Assembly (NCBI GenBank): GCA_031216915.1
Contig: CM062289.1
Span: 446,610,910 to 446,674,909 of the forward strand
Direction: 5' to 3'
DNA from: Pictodentalium vernedei
Lineage: Eukaryota; Mollusca; Scaphopoda; Dentaliida; Dentaliidae
Length of the DNA: 64,000 nt
The position numbers and the translations under genes are program-made. Position 1 is the first letter of the stretch, and every line of letters begins with the position of its first letter. This document shows, piece after piece, positions 11,865-18,793 of this stretch. The notes beneath the pieces were generated by a model, which searched no databases, had not been told where the DNA came from, and was given only the letters and a program-made list of their open reading frames with translations.

Positions 11865-12987
11865 ATTTTGGGACGAATCGTCCTGGGTCAATAACGGCTA
11901 TAACGTATTTTGGATGAATCGTCCCCGGGATGAAGTGGTTTTGGAACGAATGGGACGAACTGATTTTGGAACGAAACGTTCCGTAGAGGTCCAGTTCCCC
12001 TAAGTTTTATAACGAAATAAGGCAAGATACATTATATTCTGCAGTCATTTATCTGTGAATTTCAGTGGATCAATCAAATGAATCTTTCTCTCAATTTTTG
12101 ACATAATAACAGTATATCTGTTGCTGTCAATCAATCAATAATGTTTCGTATATAAAAACCACTTGTACCTTAGCAATGAGGCCAGCTTGTCTAAGGACAA
12201 CGCCATTTTTTCAAAAATAGGTTAGAACCAAAACAAGAAATGCTAATTGAAATATTCAATTTGCGGACTGGATTTTATCACTGTCGAGGAGCAAGTTTTT
12301 CGGTATGAGAGTGGCAATGGGAAGTATCACTGAGGTTATTTGGAAGGAAGAGAAACCCCAACAAATACGCTAATTTGGAAGCACCCCCCCCCCCCCCAAA
12401 AAAAAGAAGTTTTGTTTGTATGTGTTCAACGTTGTGTTTTTCTGGCCTGCGTGATAAAGAGAAGCCTGGTTTTGAAGAGTACCTTGATGGCACCTTTGGG
12501 GGTCACTGTTGTTCAAGCTGAGGTCGCGGTCCCTGGAGCTGAGGGGAAAAACTGGGGAAAACAGTGAAAAGGAGTGCCAGATGTGTAATTTGGGCGTGGT
12601 GGAGACCCTGGAGCACTTTCTTCTAGAATGCCCAAAATACCAGCCTAAAAGAACAAGATTCACGGGGAGTATAATGGGGAAGTGGGATGGGAGAATGAAG
12701 TACATGTGGTTAAGGGCGACTCAAAGGAGGGGGTTAATATTCTAATCGGAGAGATTGGGAAGAATGGGGCAAGGGATGTCATCAAGCAGTTCGTCTCCGG
12801 GTGTTGGGAGGAGAGAAGAAGCGTGGGAATAGGGAGGCAATTGGTAGAATAGTGGTAACCAAGGCCTTCTCATACGAGAACCGCGACAAATCAGCGGCCG
12901 GCCAAAGTGTTATTATTATTAATGTTTCGTATATAAAAACCAGTTGTACCTTAGCAATGAGGCCAGCTTATCTAAGGACAACGCCAT
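1954..12987 (-). CDS. CNOT11: CNOT11 (CCR4-NOT complex subunit 11), N-terminal part of the gene
   Basis: CNOT11 is a subunit of the CCR4-NOT complex, which shortens mRNA poly(A) tails; with CNOT10 it binds the N-terminal part of the CNOT1 scaffold. Joining 12206-12169, 8736-8631 and 2088-1954 on the minus strand gives 93 in-frame residues with GT/AG junctions throughout (phases 2, 0 and 0). The product starts [18 protein letters not shown] and continues through [19 protein letters not shown] and [15 protein letters not shown]. These match the CNOT11 N-terminal region (human reads FHHYFSKADHF and EMYRTEPLAANPFA). The rest of the protein must lie left of the window. Introns are 3.4 kb and 6.5 kb and full of transposons. 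Exon 1 occurs twice. No internal stop or frameshift was seen, so the gene is probably functional. Confidence 0.93.
2118..2938 (-). mobile_element. Diverged SINE, split by a hAT-like insertion
   Basis: Segments 2118-2211 and 2757-2938 match the body and tail of the SINEs at 3951-4347 and 46634-47000, in minus orientation (ttggtgtttaa tail, ttttacaggtggaaggag, gcaatgacgagcaactgtcgg). Many substitutions show that it is old. It lies in CNOT11 intron 2, close to the exon 3 acceptor. Confidence 0.7.
2212..2748. mobile_element. hAT-like non-autonomous element
   Basis: The 8-bp target duplication agagaact flanks it exactly (2204-2211 and 2749-2756). Tips are agagctgtcacgatt and the complement of aatcatgacagtcctat. 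The centre (2430-2525) is a long palindrome around gcaactgccgaccggtc. There is no coding capacity. The target is the older SINE. Confidence 0.85.
2941..3142. mobile_element. Diverged TTAA foldback MITE, family B
   Basis: It begins ttaacactttacctaatg and ends aaaaaggttaa, with a central hairpin (cattggaatgatttcattgag / ctcattccaatgagg) and arms resembling the family B core (tggcttataaccc). The ends are degenerate. Confidence 0.6.
3156..3406. mobile_element. TTAA-flanked foldback MITE, family B
   Basis: TTAA lies at both ends, with tips ttaaccctttacctaac and ggtaaagggttaa. The core is a palindrome of aacataggttaggacctctc and its complement. The subterminal sequence gaaaagcaggtgacacttgc and the other side (gaaaattaattgg, then agcgctgaccgg) define family B. 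Confidence 0.8.
3407..3945. other. Unannotated intron
   Basis: No gene, terminal repeats or tandem structure was recognised. The sequence is A/T-rich and lies in CNOT11 intron 2. Confidence 0.4.
3951..4347 (-). mobile_element. SINE with 5S rRNA-derived head (SINE3 type)
   Basis: Read on the minus strand, the head contains ccaaagttaagcagcgtca and attggatgggtgacc. These match the internal promoter region of 5S rRNA (aagcagcgtcgggcc ... cttggatgggagacc). The body carries cttgggcaaggcact and ctctccgggttctctggctt, and the tail ends caccaataaataaataaa. The flanks catgctacaaa and catgctaaaaa look like a target duplication. The C-run at 4336-4347 is the G-rich 5' edge. Confidence 0.85.
4348..4673. 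other. Unannotated intron
   Basis: No gene or element was recognised in this part of CNOT11 intron 2. It includes C-rich stretches but no clear repeat ends. Confidence 0.35.
4674..5147. mobile_element. hAT-like non-autonomous element with central hairpin
   Basis: It begins gggctgaaacggttggctc and ends ggttaaccatttcagtact, which is inverted. The flanks ctcaagta and aatcaagta suggest a target duplication of about 8 bp. A long hairpin fills 4805-4900 (actattctgcagtgtgtat and its complement). No ORF. Confidence 0.65.
5185..7122 (-). mobile_element. Helentron-derived (HINE/pearl-like) element
   Basis: On the minus strand it begins tttttagctcatcttgac, followed by a gtccgtcgtcc stretch. It ends with the stem aggccccgtggggcct and then cttgtt. 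Between lie degenerate ~165-bp units containing gatctgaagaagattttt and ccaaatatgaaagcattctg. The same layout at 54475-58547 in the other orientation supports the boundaries. Long C-runs occur at 6300-6352. No Rep/helicase gene is present, so it is non-autonomous. Confidence 0.75.
7123..8430 (-). mobile_element. Second Helentron-like copy with an internal repeat block
   Basis: Positions 7960-8428 repeat the sequence of 6640-7120 (gggtggggccaaaaatctta, ctccctccctatggggctga, ttagctcagcttgactttgt) and end with the same tip. Positions 7133-7620 hold imperfect repeats containing gtttgttcatggcatc, ttgagagggttaaattaaag and acacaggaatca. No gene is visible; short ORFs here are repeat shadows. Confidence 0.65.
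8631..8736 (-). CDS. CNOT11: CNOT11 exon 2
   Basis: The exon has 106 nt: one base that completes a split serine codon (AG|T) and 35 codons. The acceptor is cattaacttttcag|TG and the donor GCCTTG|GTGAGTAAA. It encodes [12 protein letters not shown], then [17 protein letters not shown]. It is too short to stand out as an ORF, but it joins exon 1 and exon 3 in frame and fills the conserved CNOT11 alignment without a gap. Confidence 0.94.
8944..9157. mobile_element. TTAA foldback MITE, family A
   Basis: It starts ttaaccatttatctaacg and ends gttgggtaaagggataac, with the family A core (accatatcatgtgacc / ggtcacatatggt). The right TTAA has decayed to ataa. Confidence 0.7.
9246..9400. mobile_element. 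hAT-like element, one end
   Basis: tagggctgcaacgattaatc resembles the tips of the hAT-like elements at 34146 and 53646. It is followed by a local inverted repeat (aaacgtgtgtatcgtgatt / atcacgatacacgtgg). A matching right end was not found, so it is either truncated or very diverged. Confidence 0.45.
9780..10442 (+). pseudogene. Degraded Tc1-like transposase
   Basis: The plus strand can be read in fragments as a Tc1-family transposase. An N-terminal helix-turn-helix region lies near 9780-10080. The catalytic-core fragments include FSNESKF-like sequence near 10210 (usually FSDESRF, so the first catalytic Asp reads Asn), the block around [12 protein letters not shown], and [17 protein letters not shown]. 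Several stops and frameshifts interrupt it, and the C-terminal catalytic Glu region is missing. It is a dead 5'/3'-eroded copy in CNOT11 intron 1. Confidence 0.75.
10443..10559. other. Unannotated intron
   Basis: A/T-rich sequence between the Tc1 remnant and the next repeat; nothing was recognised. Confidence 0.3.
10560..11035 (-). mobile_element. Repeat family D (Helentron-like, AGCTTAACTTGACTG ends)
   Basis: The reverse complement matches 48926-49800 (shared gtgtagcctgtgctaaag, tcgaacctgcacatgaa, caattattcttgttg-type blocks). The ends read cagcttaacttgactg and cagtcaagttaagct. Internal units mention atgacgatca-type and gatgagaacatcc-type motifs. There is no coding capacity. Confidence 0.6.
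11092..11345. mobile_element. Foldback repeat, family C
   Basis: Ends aagccagaaaataagcagac and gcttattttcaggcctg are inverted. A central hairpin is formed by gatgctaccctg / cagctgggtagcatc. Related copies lie at 23069-23342 and 50355-50898. Confidence 0.7.
11346..12139. other. Intron with a 35-base C-run
   Basis: No gene was recognised. Positions 11830-11864 are 35 consecutive C, followed by near-repeats of gggacgaa/ggatgaatcgtcc/ggaacgaa. The open frame across the C-run (polyproline) is an artefact of the homopolymer. Confidence 0.5.
12140..12446. repeat. Direct repeat carrying CNOT11 exon 1 (proximal copy)
   Basis: It is about 90% similar to 12921-13240 over its whole length, from aatgtttcgtatataaaaac to the C-run and the ttttctgg end. 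The two copies flank a truncated LINE directly, the layout expected of an unusually long target-site duplication. Confidence 0.8.
12169..12206 (-). CDS. CNOT11: CNOT11 exon 1, coding part (copy nearest exon 2)
   Basis: ATG at 12206 opens [12 protein letters not shown] followed by two bases (AG) and the donor AG|GTACAAGTGG. With the first base of exon 2 this gives Ser, and the joined reading SLLSVLSED aligns with the human start SLLSIISEE. The start context is aaaaaATGG. The donor gtacaa is weak but usable. The upstream sequence (12207-12446) would be the 5' UTR or promoter of this copy. It is nearest to exon 2, so it is the default first exon. Confidence 0.85.
12447..12920 (+). mobile_element. 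5'-truncated LINE fragment, C-terminal zinc motif
   Basis: Frames at 12447-12520 and 12509-12745 join, after one frameshift, into the C-terminal end of a non-LTR retrotransposon polyprotein. It reads [14 protein letters not shown], then [20 protein letters not shown]. The CxxC-x(7-8)-E-x(2)-H-x(4)-C pattern is typical of LINE C-termini. The 3' end runs into a short ttattattatt tail at 12910-12920. It starts exactly where the left direct repeat ends. Confidence 0.75.
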
Positions 12988-13240
12988 TTTTTCAAAAATA
13001 GGTTAGAACCAAAACAAGAAATGCTAACTGAAATATTCAATTTGGGAACTGGATTTTATCACTGGCGAGGAGCAAGATATTCGGAATGAGAGTGGCAATG
13101 GAAAGTATCACAGAGGTTATTTGGAGGGAAGAGAAACCCCAACAAATACGCTAATTTGGAAGCAACCCCCCCCCCCCAAAAAAAAAAGACGAAAAAAAGT
13201 TTTGTTGTGTTCTACGTTGTGTTGTTGGGTTTTTTCTGGG
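12921..13240. repeat. Direct repeat carrying a second CNOT11 exon 1 (distal copy)
   Basis: Offset of 781 bp from the first copy, starting right after the LINE tail. It has small indels and substitutions and an A-rich expansion near 13178-13200. Confidence 0.8.
12950..12987 (-). CDS. CNOT11: Second copy of CNOT11 exon 1 (coding part)
   Basis: This encodes the same twelve residues, [12 protein letters not shown], with one silent change (GAC to GAT, Asp) and the same donor position (AG|GTACAACTGG). It lies further from exon 2 and so would act as an upstream alternative first exon if its promoter works. An intact start, reading frame and splice donor in both copies suggest that either may be used. 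Which copy is ancestral cannot be told from the window. Confidence 0.8.
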
Positions 13241-13700
13241 CAAGGTACCAGTGTCTCTCGTTCGACTGCATCCCCACCATCCACCCCCACAGGGTCTGCA
13301 AGACCCGATGTCTATTTCTTAAAGAACAATGCTGGGGTTCATAGAAGTAGTATGGCATGTATCCGATCGTGCCTCATTACCCGGTCTTTTGCCGGTGCAA
13401 CTAGGTTAAATTCCCATAGGAACCGGACTTTTGCCGGTGCAACTTTTGCCGGTGCAAAAGTACGGCCCCTTTCAGCTAGATCCGCCAAGCAGTGTAGTAC
13501 TGCATATATAGTATGCTATGGCATGTATAGTGATATAAGTACGCATGGGGCTATAGGTATATATTATGGGTAAGTGATGGAAAGATGATGTGAAAATTGG
13601 GTTTTCTTGAAAGTTTTTCCCGCGAAACGGTTGACGTTGTTATTGACGTCGTGACGTCATGATAGCGCGCGACGTCATAGAGATGCTGACCACTGTTATT
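13241..13700. promoter_or_regulatory. GC-richer region with direct repeats and CRE-like sites
   Basis: ttttgccggtgcaa occurs three times (13387, 13429, 13444). A cluster of CRE-like sites lies at 13643-13677: a full TGACGTCA at 13652-13659 plus half-variants on both sides. It is upstream of the distal CNOT11 exon 1, so a promoter role is possible but not shown. Confidence 0.4.
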
Positions 13701-13813
13701 GTCCACAGTACAATCTGACATAATTTTATTCGGGTCAGGGTATGTCGGGTTTCTCGTATGGAGTGGGGTGATATGGCAGTAGTGGTATATATCCATGTTG
13801 GTATACTATTAGC

Positions 13814-14640
13814 CCTTGGGTCTTCATATTATGCTATGTCTGCTATAGCTAGGTCAAGCAGTATTGTGGGCATGGGGGTCATGTATGGTCGGCCAGTGCG
13901 GTATTGCAAGATAGTCCTTGGTGGTTTAAGTTGGACAGTATAGGATGAATGGTCTGTTGGCCTATTACCCCCTTAGTACTATTAACCTAACGAATCCTTT
14001 GTATTATCTTATGGCTGGTATTGGTAGTTCGTAATGCTAGGTCAGGCAGTACTATAATCGTTTGTTTAGAAGTGGGGTATAGAATGCATTGTATATACCG
14101 CTGTAGGCCCCTGCAGGTCCCATGTTAGCCCTTAGTACTATTAATCCACCTGATGGTTCATGTTATCCTATGACTGGTATAGGTAGTATGCAATGCTAGG
14201 CATAGGGGTATTGTGGGTAGGGGTACTGCCTGGTAGTTTATAACGGTACTATAGTATGGGCGGTATATACACCTATTGGTCCCGTTAGTGCTTGGCACTA
14301 TTAACCAACCGATTGCTTTGTTTTATTATATGGCTGGTATATGTAGTACGTTATGGTAGACCTAGTGATTTTGTGGGGGTGGGGGTAATGCCTGGTAGTT
14401 TAGAACGGTAGTATAGCATAGACTGTACATATCCCTGTAGGTCTCTTGCTGGCCCTTGGTACTACTGATCCACCAGGTGCTTCATATTATTGAGCGCTAT
14501 TCTGGAGTGGAGTCAATGCCTGGTAATACAGAAGGGCAGCAGAGTATGGTTGGTATATTCCCCTATAGGTCCCATCCTAACCGTTCATAGTATTAACCTA
14601 CCAAATGCTTTGTATCATCCTGTTACTGGTAAGGTGGTAC
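13814..14640. repeat. ~160-bp tandem repeat, about five units
   Basis: The landmark cttagtactattaacc and its variants recurs at about 13814, 13972, 14131, 14291 and 14455. Each unit also holds a catgctaggc-type block and gcctggtagtttagaacgg. Spacing is 158-164 bp. No ORF with protein character. Confidence 0.75.
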
Positions 14641-15040
14641 GTAATAGCAGTAGTTCTGACCCTACTCCAAGTACTCTTGTTGTTTCATTTATCTAGATCA
14701 TTTATAACCAATCAGATTGCTTGATTTCCCATAATCTGTACGCAGAGTTATCTCCCTTGTGTATAATAAAAGCCTATATCCAATGGCCATATCCCCGGGC
14801 ACCCCAATTTTGGTACCCCTTTTTGGAAAACATATGACCTTCGGCACCCCATTTTTGTCATATGTGCTTATGTGAAAAGGCACAATGTGACACAATGTGC
14901 CATATCATATAGGCACATACGGGTATTTGAGGATACCTTTGGCCTGGTATTGTTTTATTCGAGGATACCTACTGGAGAATCCATTTTTTAGGAATCCCAT
15001 TTGTGGAATCCCTTTTTGGAATTAGAGGTGGGTTTCAGTA
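14641..15040. other. Unannotated intergenic sequence
   Basis: Short internal similarities are present (gcaccccaattttggtaccc / cggcaccccatttttg; ggatacctttgg / gaggatacctac), but there is no gene or element boundary. Confidence 0.35.
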
Positions 15041-15400
15041 GTATGTCTCGGGCTTTTGGGGCCTCAGTTGCCGGATCTCATTGCCGGACATCATGTGACG
15101 TCATAGTCACGTGACCCAGTGGCGCCATGTTGTGTTGTCATGGTAACCCGCGTGAACGGCCATGTTGTGACGTCATAGTGATACGTGGTGTGAGTGCGCA
15201 TGCGCAGCGCGTGTTGTTACGGTGATACGTGTTTCCGTCGTCCATTTTGTGTACTGGGGGCCGCCATCTTGGTTTCTATGGTAGCACGTGATTGCTATGT
15301 TACCCAATTTTCTGCAATAGGACGGGGTATGTTCGGAGGGCGTGTTCGATTGTAGAAGAGTAAATCTAATTACCACAAACAACCCGAAAATCCCTCCAAA
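15041..15400. promoter_or_regulatory. CpG-containing block with CRE, NRF1-like and E-box-like sites
   Basis: Palindromic TGACGTCA occurs at 15096-15103 and 15168-15175, cacgtg at 15108-15113, and tgcgcatgcgca (NRF1 consensus) at 15195-15206. The sequence gccgccatcttgg resembles a YY1 site. CpG density is higher than in the surrounding DNA. It might be a promoter for CNOT11, for RIC3 or for the MULE-like gene; none is shown. Confidence 0.45.
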
Positions 15401-15581
15401 TCACCAAAATCCCACCAAAATTACCGAAATAGACTTTATTTATTACGGATTTCCCATTTTATCTGCTTAGCACGTAGTGCTATAGTACCGAGGGGTCCCC
15501 TGGGGGTGTGTTCCTTTGTAGAAGAGTATTTTTCTGGTTCGGATTTTCCCAGAATCCTCGTTTAATTACACAAATAACCCC

Positions 15582-16238
15582 TCAACCCCGAGACATACTA
15601 CTGAAACCCATCCCGTCAACAACATTCATCCTCACAATCTCGGCCTCGGCTAATAAGGTGGGTATCAGCTGTAAAAACTTAGGCCTGTCCCTCTTCAGTT
15701 CAATCGTCTGTGCGTGCTGGAAATCAAAGAAAGTAATATGATTAATAAATAACAATACACTGGCTTGATCATGTAACTTCCATAAATGTTTATTTATTTC
15801 AATAATAAATAATATTATTATGGATACGTCGAAATTGAATAGATCCGAGATTGAATATTGAAACTGATAATTACCTTCCACGTCATTGTTTCTCCTGACT
15901 GCGTGTTCATATACACTCCAAGCAGCAACTTCGAAGACAGGGTTCTCCGTCCATTGACTGTGTGTGTAGTTCACAAGTTCTACCAGCGGCCCATTGTTTG
16001 CTTTGTTCTTCACTATCTGAAAGGTGTCAGGGATATGTTCTGCTGACAAGAAGGGAAGGACCAATAACTGCCTAATATACTGGTATACGGGTCCCTGTTC
16101 TCTGTATGATGTGGCTAGACCAAGTTGCTGCACGCGTCGGAATTCTGCCTGGGACCAGTGAAAGACACAGCCTTTTATGCCCTTGCCTGGGAAGACGTCT
16201 CGTATCGCTTGCCATGCAATAAAAAGTATGAAGATCAT
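15582..16238 (-). pseudogene. MULE-type transposase domain gene, partial
   Basis: The minus strand encodes part of a Mutator-like (MULE) transposase domain: AIRDVFPGKGIKGCVFHWSQ, then VRRNNDVEG, which is the usual block before WHxRLN. A donor follows at 15874 (GGAAG|GTAATTATC). A second exon begins at 15716 (ttgatttccag|CAC) and encodes HAQTIELKRDRPKFLQLIP and LLAEAEIVRMN, matching the region after WH. The two exons are out of phase by the obvious sites, and a few codons (GW) are missing. The N-terminal DDE half is absent, because the (CTT)n/(GT)n tract and a LINE lie upstream. It is probably a decayed domesticated-type or mobile MULE gene. Confidence 0.65.
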
Positions 16239-16242
16239 TAGT

Positions 16243-16310
16243 TGTGTGGGTGTGTGTGTGTGTGGATGTGTGTGTGTGTGTCTTCTTCTTCTTCTTCTTC
16301 TTCTTCTTTA
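16243..16310. repeat. (GT)n and (CTT)n microsatellites
   Basis: gtgtgtgtgtg tracts at 16247-16281 are followed by ttcttcttcttc at 16282-16309. Confidence 0.9.
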
Positions 16311-16512
16311 TTTCTGCCCGCAGTCAATTCTGACTATTAAGGGCAGTCTGGAGGACTAAAGAAAGTAAGCTCAGGTGTTAGTCAGCCGACTTTGAAGAAA
16401 ATAAAGATGATGTTTGTTAATGACATAGGAACATTTAACAGAGGTGGAGTTTATTTATTTATTTATTTTTTTCTTTTTCTTTTAGTTAAAACTATATACA
16501 AGTCTGAGACAG

Positions 16513-17232
16513 TTATTTATTTCGTGTTTTTTTTGTGGCCAGCAGTATGTTGTTAAGTACTGAAGTCTTGAGCTCGGTTTTAAAATTGTCCAGGTTGTTG
16601 GACTGAAGAGCAGATTTAGGTAGGAGGTTGTATTGGGTTATTGTCCGTGGGTAGAATGAGAATTTGTATGTATCTGATACGGTAGAGATAGTGTGGTATG
16701 TTGTTGCTTTGTTTTGTCTTGTAGCAATAGTTTTCTCATGGAGGATATTTTCAGGGTTCAGGGCTATGTCACCGTGTTTGATTTTATGGAGGACAGATAA
16801 TCTAGTTCTAAGGCGCCTTTGCTGTAGACTTGGCCAATCCAGGGAGTTAATCATTTCTGTTGGTGAGCTAGTATTATGGTATCGGTTTTTGACATACCTA
16901 GCTGCCCAGCGCTGCACATTTTCAAGTTTTTTAATTTGTTGGTCATGATGGGGATCCCAAATGGATGATGTATATTCCATTTGTGATCGAACTATGGACT
17001 GGTAGGCTCTTTCTTTTATGGTTTCGTTTGTAATTTTTAGATTTCTTTTGAGGAAGCCTAATGTGCGATTTGCCTTGGAGGAAATGGTTGCAATGTGTTT
17101 GTCCCATTTTAGGTCACTCTGGATGGTTACACCTAGGTATTTCGCAGAGTTGACTTTTTCGAGTGGGTGGCCTTTCAGATGGTAGGTTGCAATTGTGGGA
17201 TTTTTTTCCTCGTGATACTTAAGAGATTGCAT
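16513..17232 (-). pseudogene. LINE polyprotein, thumb and C-terminal domain
   Basis: This 239-codon frame continues the reverse transcriptase past the palm. It holds KYLGVTIQSDLKWDKHI, typical of the RT palm/thumb segment of CR1 and jockey elements. It also has RSQMEYTSSIWDPHHDQQI, KLENVQRWAARYVKN and a Leu/Arg-rich tail. The frame overlaps the RT frame at 17175-17232, so a single-base shift lies in that interval. It stops just before the short 3' UTR and the (aaata)n tail. Confidence 0.85.
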
Positions 17233-18155
17233 TTGTCAGGGTGGAAAGACATAAGCCAATCTTCTTCCCACTTCGTTGCCATGTTTAGATCGTCTTGAAG
17301 CTTGGTTGTATCGGCTTTACATTTAATACTGAGGTAGATGATACTGTCATCGGCAAAGAGACGAAGTGTGCTATGGTTTAAGTATTGTTGGAAGTCGTTT
17401 ATATATAGGAGAAAGAGAATGGGGCCAAGGACGGAGCCTTGTGGTACCCCGGAAGAGACAGGTATCGATGAGGATTGTATGCCGTCAAGGAGGACAGTTT
17501 GTGTTCTATTTGACAGGAAATGTGAGATCCACTGTAAGGTCAAATGGTCGATTCCGTAATATGACAACTTATACAATAGTCGTTTGTGTGGGACTTTATC
17601 AAAGGCCTTTGCAAAGTCCATGATGATGACGTCAGTTTGGATATTTTTATTTAAGTTTTCGGCTATTTCGTGAGTGAAGTCAATAAGTTGGTATGCACAG
17701 GAACTGTTGCGCCGGAAGCCATGCTGCTTGTCGTTTAAAATGGTATTTAGTTCCAAATGGTCCATGATGTTGCGTGAGATGATATGTTCTAAAAATTTGC
17801 AGCAAATACATGTTAGAGATATTGGGCGATAGTTGATGGGGTTTTGCTTGTCGCCTTTTTTGAATACAGGACAGACATGGGCCATTCTCCAATCGTCGGG
17901 GACTGAGCCTGTTTCCAGGGAGATGGTAAAAATGTGTGTTAAGATGGGAGCTATAATGTGGCTCAGTTCCTTGAGAATCATCCCATGTATACCATCTGGC
18001 CCCTTAGCTTTGTGTGGTTTGATGTTGGACAACAATTTTTCAACTCCCTTTACATTTATTTTAATTGTATCCATGGTTGGATGTGGACTTGGGCCTTTTT
18101 CAGGAATAGGTATATCTTGTTCTTTGGAGAAGGCTTTTTGGTACTGTGAATTCAA
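17175..18155 (-). pseudogene. LINE reverse transcriptase
   Basis: This 326-codon frame carries the RT core in order: HKAKGPDGIHGMILKEL, YRPISLTCICCKFLEHII, KQHGFRRNSSCAYQL, MDFAKAFDKVPHKRLLYKL, SGVPQGSVLGPILFLLYIND, and the catalytic FADDSIIY (17346-17357 encodes FADD). All key motifs are intact. Upstream, the frame is lost at the G-run 18210-18222, beyond which the polyprotein continues in the frame 18444-18178 (LKRHYKN, ESRQNYWRFVND). The RT was therefore intact until recently. Confidence 0.92.
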
Positions 18156-18177
18156 CAGGTTGACTTTTTCTAGAGGG

Positions 18178-18793
18178 TCAGTGGTCAGGGTGCCGTCTTT
18201 CAGGAGTGGGGGGGGGGGGGGGGGTGGATTTATTTTCAGCTTTCTTAGATTTCAGGAATGAGAAGAGCTTTTTAGAGTTATGTTTGGCCTCTTGGGCGTT
18301 TGGGGTAACAGGATCTGGGATGGGTAGGTCTAGGATCATGTCGTTTACAAATCTCCAGTAGTTTTGCCTCGATTCTCTCTGGATTTCTGCCCTTAATTTT
18401 TTGTATTTTGATGGGTTACTGATGTTTTTGTAATGGCGTTTCAATTTCTTTATTTTGGTTTTTAATTTGTGGTTAATCCACGGCAGTTTGTCGTGTTTCC
18501 TTAATGTTTTCGTTGGTATGTTTTTGTTGCAAGATGTTTGGAGGCACTCCTTGAAAGATTTCCAAATGGTGTTTGTACATGTGGTGTTTTTGTCAAACGT
18601 GTGCCAATAGTCTAAGAGGTCGCCACCAATGGCATCAAAATTTGCTTTCCTAAATTGTATAATTTTCCGGGGGGGGGGGGGATCACGTTGTTACTGGCAC
18701 CCCTAACGTCGGCATGTGACACGACAATGTTGTGATCGGCTTTTGCAATAGGTGGAAGGACATCATGCTCTATGAAAAGTTCTGGTTTGTTTG
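18178..18793 (-). pseudogene. LINE polyprotein, linker between endonuclease and RT
   Basis: In two frames this encodes ILDLVLTNKPELFIEHDVLP (end of the endonuclease domain), ADHNIVVSHADV, a polyproline made by the G-run at 18669-18681, TLRKHDKLPWINHKLK and NYWRFVNDMI. These are typical of the spacer before the RT in CR1-like elements. The run-length of G decides the frame on each side. Confidence 0.8.

Noticed and set aside
11734..12003. 89-codon ORF with a polyproline tract
   Set aside because: The proline run is only the 35-base C homopolymer; the flanks have no protein character.
16664..18261. Plus-strand ORFs opposite the LINE
   Set aside because: They are antisense shadows of the reverse transcriptase, whose motifs are clear on the minus strand.
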